A DNA stretch of 64,000 nucleotides, from positions 296,184-360,183 of the forward strand of contig NZ_WPNZ01000002.1 of the NCBI RefSeq assembly GCF_009755605.1, given 5' to 3'. Below, piece after piece: positions 60,279 to 64,000 of the stretch. Below the pieces are notes generated by a model that did no database searches, was not told the DNA's origin, and was given only the letters and a program-made list of their open reading frames with translations. Positions within the stretch are counted from its first letter, which is position 1. Every line of letters starts with the position of its first letter. Made by a program: the position numbers and the translations under genes. The stretch comes from Streptomyces typhae (GTDB taxonomy: Bacteria > Actinomycetota > Actinomycetes > Streptomycetales > Streptomycetaceae).

Positions 60279-62012
60279 GTGCTCATACGACTCCTGCGGA
60301 CCCATCTGGTTCCGTACAAAAAGCCCATCGCGTTGCTGGTGCTGCTCCAGTTCCTCCAGACCTGCGCCTCGCTCTATCTCCCCACCCTGAACGCCGACAT
60401 CATCGACAACGGCGTCGTGAAGGGCGACACGGGCTACATCCTGTCGTTCGGCGCCCTGATGCTGGCCGTCACCGTCGGCCAGATGGTCTGCAACATCGGT
60501 GCCGTCCTGTACGGCGCCCGCACCGCCGCGGCGGTCGGGCGCGACGTGCGGGCCGCCGTCTTCGACCGGGTGCAGTCCTTCTCCGCCCGCGAACTCGGCC
60601 GCTTCGGCGCGCCCACCCTGATCACCCGCACCACCAACGACGTCCAGCAGGTGCAGATGCTGGTCCTGATGGCGTTCACGCTGATGGTGTCGGCGCCGAT
60701 CATGTGTGTCGGCGGCATCGTGATGGCGCTCGGCCAGGACGTCCCGCTGTCCGGGGTGCTGCTCGCCGTCGTCCCCGTGCTCGGGATCAGCGTCAGCGTG
60801 ATCGTGCGCAAGCTGCGGCCGCTGTTCCGCACCATGCAGGAGCGCCTCGACACGGTGAACCGGGTGCTGCGCGAGCAGATCACCGGCAACCGCGTCATCC
60901 GCGCCTTCGTGCGCGACACCTACGAGAAGGAGCGCTTCCGGGGGGCCAACGCCGAGCTGACCGCGGTCTCGCACGGCACCGGCAAGCTGCTCGCGCTGAT
61001 GTTCCCGATCGTCATGACGGTGGTGAACCTGTCGTCGATCGCCGTGGTCTGGTTCGGCGCCCACCGCATCGACGGCGGCCATATGCAGATCGGCGCGCTC
61101 ACCGCGTTCCTCGCCTATCTCATGCAGATCGTCATGTCCGTGATGATGGCCACGTTCATGTTCATGATGATCCCGCGGGCCGAGGTCTGCGCCGAGCGGA
61201 TCCAGGAGGTCCTGGACACCGACACCAGCGTGGTGCCGCCCGCCGAACCCGTGCGGGAGCTGCGCGGCCACGGCCACCTGGAGCTGCGCGGCGCGGGGTT
61301 CCGCTACCCGGGCGCCGAGGAGCCCGTGCTCACCGGCATCGACCTGACCGCGCGCCCCGGCGAGACGACCGCCGTGATCGGGTCGACGGGCAGCGGCAAG
61401 TCGACCCTGCTCGGCCTCGTACCGCGGCTGACGGACGCCACCGAGGGGGCCGTCCTGGTCGGCGGCGTCGACGTGCGCACCCTCGATCCCGCGCTGCTCG
61501 CCCGCACCGTGGGTCTCGTACCGCAGAAGCCGTATCTGTTCGCCGGGACCGTGGCGAGCAATCTGCGCTACGGCAATCCGGACGCGACGGACGCGGAGCT
61601 CTGGCACGCCCTGGAGGTGGCGCAGGCCAAGGAGTTCGTGGCGGGGCTCGCGGAGGGGCTCGACGCGCCCGTCGCGCAGGGCGGCTCGAACGTGTCCGGC
61701 GGGCAGCGGCAGCGCCTGTCCATCGCCCGGACGCTGGTGCAGCGGCCGGAGATCTATCTGTTCGACGACTCCTTCTCCGCGCTCGACTACGCCACCGACG
61801 CCGCGCTGCGGGCCGCGCTCGCGTACGAGACCCGCGAGGCGACCGTCGTGATCGTCGCCCAGCGTGTGGCGACCATCCGTGACGCCGACCGCATCGTGGT
61901 CCTCGACGAGGGCCGGGTCGTGGGCAGCGGCAGCCATCACGAGCTGATGGCGGACAACGAGACGTACCGGGAGATCGTGCTCTCCCAGCTGACGGAAGCG
62001 GAGGCCGCGTAA
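60279..62012 (+). CDS. ABC exporter half-transporter 1 (degenerate catalytic site)
   Basis: A 577-residue protein with a six-helix membrane domain followed by an ATPase: Walker A GSTGSGKST, Q-loop VPQKPYLF, signature NVSGGQRQRLSIARTL. Walker B is IYLFDDSFSALD, where Asp replaces the usual catalytic Glu, and the H-loop reads VAQRVATI, with Gln for His. The signature is intact. It therefore carries the degenerate half-site of a heterodimeric exporter. The start is the GTG at 60279; the stop shares one base with the partner start (TAATG). Confidence 0.92.
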   Translation: MLIRLLRTHLVPYKKPIALLVLLQFLQTCASLYLPTLNADIIDNGVVKGDTGYILSFGALMLAVTVGQMVCNIGAVLYGARTAAAVGRDVRAAVFDRVQSFSARELGRFGAPTLITRTTNDVQQVQMLVLMAFTLMVSAPIMCVGGIVMALGQDVPLSGVLLAVVPVLGISVSVIVRKLRPLFRTMQERLDTVNRVLREQITGNRVIRAFVRDTYEKERFRGANAELTAVSHGTGKLLALMFPIVMTVVNLSSIAVVWFGAHRIDGGHMQIGALTAFLAYLMQIVMSVMMATFMFMMIPRAEVCAERIQEVLDTDTSVVPPAEPVRELRGHGHLELRGAGFRYPGAEEPVLTGIDLTARPGETTAVIGSTGSGKSTLLGLVPRLTDATEGAVLVGGVDVRTLDPALLARTVGLVPQKPYLFAGTVASNLRYGNPDATDAELWHALEVAQAKEFVAGLAEGLDAPVAQGGSNVSGGQRQRLSIARTLVQRPEIYLFDDSFSALDYATDAALRAALAYETREATVVIVAQRVATIRDADRIVVLDEGRVVGSGSHHELMADNETYREIVLSQLTEAEAA

Positions 62013-63937
62013 TGCCCCCTGGTGGCATGGGTGGACCCATGATGGGTCCGGACTCCAGGTCCATGGACTTCAAGGGCTCCGGCAAGCGGCTCCTGAAGCA
62101 CTTCCGGCCCGAGCGGGCCACGATCTTCGCGATGCTCGCGACCGCCGTGGTCAGCGTCGCCCTCTCCGTGCTCGGGCCGAAGATCCTCGGCCGGGCGACG
62201 GACCTGATCTTCGCGGGCATCGTCGGGCGGACCATGCCCGAGGGCGAGTCCAAGGGCGAGGCCCTCGACCGGCTGCGCGCGAGCGGCGAGGGCGGCATGG
62301 CCGACATGCTCTCCGGGCTCGACTTCACCCCCGGGCAGGGCATCGACTTCGGCGCGGTCGGCTCGGTCCTGCTGTTCGCGACCGCCGCGTTCCTGGTGGC
62401 GGGCCTCCTGATGGCGGTCGCGACGCGGCTCTCCAACCGGGCCATCAACCGGACCGTGTTCCGGCTGCGCGGCGACGTGCAGGCCAAGCTGTCCCGGCTG
62501 CCCCTCTCCTACTTCGACAAGCGGCAGCGCGGCGAGGTCCTCAGCCGCGCCACCAACGACATCGACAACATCAACCAGACGCTCCAGCAGACGATGGGCC
62601 AGCTCATCAACTCCCTGCTGACCATCGTCGGCGTGCTCGCGATGATGTTCTGGATCTCACCGCTGCTCGCCCTGGTGGCCCTCGTCACGGTGCCGCTGTC
62701 GTTCGTGGTGGCCACGAGGGTCGGCAAGCGCTCGCAGCCGCAGTTCGTGCAGCAGTGGAAGTCGACGGGCTCGCTCAACGCGCACGTCGAGGAGATGTAC
62801 ACCGGGCACACCCTGGTGAAGGTGTTCGGCCGCCAGGAGGAGTCCGCGAAGGCCTTCGCGGAGCACAACGACGCGCTGTACGAGGCGTCGTACAAGGCAC
62901 AGTTCAACAGCGGCCTCATGCAGCCGCTGATGTTCTTCATGTCGAACCTGAACTACGTCCTCGTGGCGGTGGTGGGCGGGCTGCGGGTGGCCTCCGGCGC
63001 GCTGTCGATCGGTGACGTGCAGGCCTTCATCCAGTACTCGCGCCAGTTCTCGATGCCGCTGACGCAGGTCGCCTCGATGGCGAACCTCGTCCAGTCCGGC
63101 GTCGCGTCGGCCGAGCGGATCTTCGAGCTGCTCGACGCCGAGGAGCAGGACGCCGACCCGGTGCCGGGCGAGCGTCCCGCGGACCCGCGCGGGCACGTGG
63201 AGATGCAGCACGTGTCCTTCCGGTACGAGAAGGACAAGCCGCTGATCGAGGACCTCTCGCTGGTCGTGGAGCCGGGGCACACCGTCGCCATCGTCGGTCC
63301 GACCGGCGCGGGCAAGACGACCCTGGTGAATCTGCTCATGCGGTTCTACGAGGTCACCGGCGGGCGCATCACCCTCGACGGGGTCGATGTGGCCCGGATG
63401 TCCCGCGACGAACTGCGCGGCGGCATCGGCATGGTGCTCCAGGACACCTGGCTGTTCGGCGGCACCATCGCGGAGAACATCGCGTACGGGGCCGCCGAGG
63501 ACGTCACGCGGGAGCAGATCGAGGAGGCCGCGCGCGCCGCGCACGCCGACCGGTTCATCCGCACCCTCCCCGACGGGTACGACACCGTCATCGACGACGA
63601 GGGCACCGGCGTCAGCGCGGGCGAGAAGCAGCTCGTCACCATCGCGCGGGCGTTCCTGTCCGACCCGGTGATCCTGGTCCTCGACGAGGCGACGAGTTCG
63701 GTCGACACCCGTACGGAGGTGCTCATCCAGAAGGCGATGGCGCGGCTCGCGCACGGGCGTACGTCGTTCGTCATCGCGCACCGGCTCTCCACGATCCGCG
63801 ACGCGGACACCATCCTGGTGATGGAGGACGGGGCGATCGTGGAGCAGGGGTCGCATGCCGCGCTGCTGGACGCGGGGGGCGCGTATGCGCGGCTCTACAA
63901 GGCTCAGTTCGCCGAGGCTGTGGCCGAGGTGGACTAG
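62012..63937 (+). CDS. ABC exporter half-transporter 2
   Basis: A 641-residue partner of the preceding protein. After a Met/Gly-rich start (MPPGGMGGPMMGPDS) come six helices, with RGEVLSRATNDIDNINQTLQ in the coupling region. In the ATPase, Walker A is GPTGAGKTT, Walker B ILVLDEATSSVD has the catalytic Glu and the H-loop is VIAHRLSTI. The signature is GVSAGEKQLVTIARA instead of LSGGQ. The defects complement those of the partner, so together they form one active and one degenerate site. Substrate unknown; TmrAB-like exporters handle peptides and lipids. Confidence 0.93.
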   Translation: MPPGGMGGPMMGPDSRSMDFKGSGKRLLKHFRPERATIFAMLATAVVSVALSVLGPKILGRATDLIFAGIVGRTMPEGESKGEALDRLRASGEGGMADMLSGLDFTPGQGIDFGAVGSVLLFATAAFLVAGLLMAVATRLSNRAINRTVFRLRGDVQAKLSRLPLSYFDKRQRGEVLSRATNDIDNINQTLQQTMGQLINSLLTIVGVLAMMFWISPLLALVALVTVPLSFVVATRVGKRSQPQFVQQWKSTGSLNAHVEEMYTGHTLVKVFGRQEESAKAFAEHNDALYEASYKAQFNSGLMQPLMFFMSNLNYVLVAVVGGLRVASGALSIGDVQAFIQYSRQFSMPLTQVASMANLVQSGVASAERIFELLDAEEQDADPVPGERPADPRGHVEMQHVSFRYEKDKPLIEDLSLVVEPGHTVAIVGPTGAGKTTLVNLLMRFYEVTGGRITLDGVDVARMSRDELRGGIGMVLQDTWLFGGTIAENIAYGAAEDVTREQIEEAARAAHADRFIRTLPDGYDTVIDDEGTGVSAGEKQLVTIARAFLSDPVILVLDEATSSVDTRTEVLIQKAMARLAHGRTSFVIAHRLSTIRDADTILVMEDGAIVEQGSHAALLDAGGAYARLYKAQFAEAVAEVD

Positions 63938-63962
63938 CGCCACCGCCGTGGCCGCCCGCGCC

Positions 63963-64000
63963 TCAGTCCAAGTAGCCCCGCAGCTGGTCCGCGAAGGCGT
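63963..64000 (-). CDS. 3' end of a reverse-strand gene (11 codons visible)
   Basis: Reading leftward from the edge gives AFADQLRGYLD and then a TGA at 63963-63965. The reading is likely but too short to assign. It would be convergent with the ABC exporter. Confidence 0.45.
   Translation of the reverse strand, partial: AFADQLRGYLD

Overview
The window is a piece of a Streptomyces chromosome (or a very close relative). The evidence is very high GC with G/C at most third codon positions, GTG and occasional TTG starts, chains of ATGA/GTGA start-stop overlaps, and typical Streptomyces families: an XRE (DUF5753)/DUF397 pair, a PucR-type regulator, MatB malonyl-CoA synthetase, an Mbl-like actin, a SapA-like spore protein, and many secreted proteins. 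Everything was read by eye from the sequence. Family names rest on motif recognition, not on searches.

Layout. 1-6659: end of a 3-hydroxyisobutyrate dehydrogenase-type oxidoreductase divergent from a LysR regulator, a secreted pyroglutamyl-peptidase-like protein, an EI24/CysZ-like membrane protein and a secreted M14 zinc carboxypeptidase. 6720-11265: an accessory-looking block holding a compact ATP-grasp RiPP (graspetide) operon, tgmA-tgmB-tgmC, then a NUDIX hydrolase, an unknown protein and an XRE/DUF397 regulatory pair. 11349-16231: Ohr, a zinc-free MDR oxidoreductase divergent from a MarR regulator, a pair of 115-bp palindromic elements, a zinc-ribbon membrane protein, and a PucR regulator with a small membrane protein. 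16486-28231: a DUF3068 protein followed by an eight-gene, almost fully overlapping operon (GT4, three methyltransferases, a giant AftD-like arabinofuranosyltransferase, a condensation-type acyltransferase, a DMT transporter, a Trm112-like protein) that looks like cell-surface glycan or glycolipid synthesis. 28351-39570: mixed genes including an anti-sigma-type ATPase and a GntR regulator that appear to share operators, DUF1152, matB, two unknown small proteins, an MFS transporter, an Mbl-like actin and a GAF histidine kinase with a huge low-complexity insert and a degenerate ATPase domain.

39694-48440 is the most striking part: a putative metallophore island. An MFS exporter and a TauD-type oxygenase diverge from a FecB-FecCD-ATPase importer. 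A Zur-box-like 21-bp dyad lies in the divergent promoter, and the importer is followed by a DUF364 (putative heavy-metal chelation) protein, a PduX-like GHMP kinase and a SbnA/cysteine-synthase-like PLP enzyme. My reading is a zinc-responsive small-molecule chelator: amino-acid phosphorylation, PLP beta-replacement, export, and re-import of the metal complex.

48986-56719 is a run of exported proteins: an I36 inhibitor-like protein, an unknown, a SapA-like protein, a 1366-residue protein joining a lytic-transglycosylase-like and an SGNH esterase domain, and a lipoprotein. 57268-58016 holds a solitary type I-E CRISPR-repeat-like sequence and three tRNA genes (one CAT anticodon, two Asn). The window ends with a YtxH-like protein, an FGGY sugar kinase, a heterodimeric ABC exporter and the 3' tip of a further gene.
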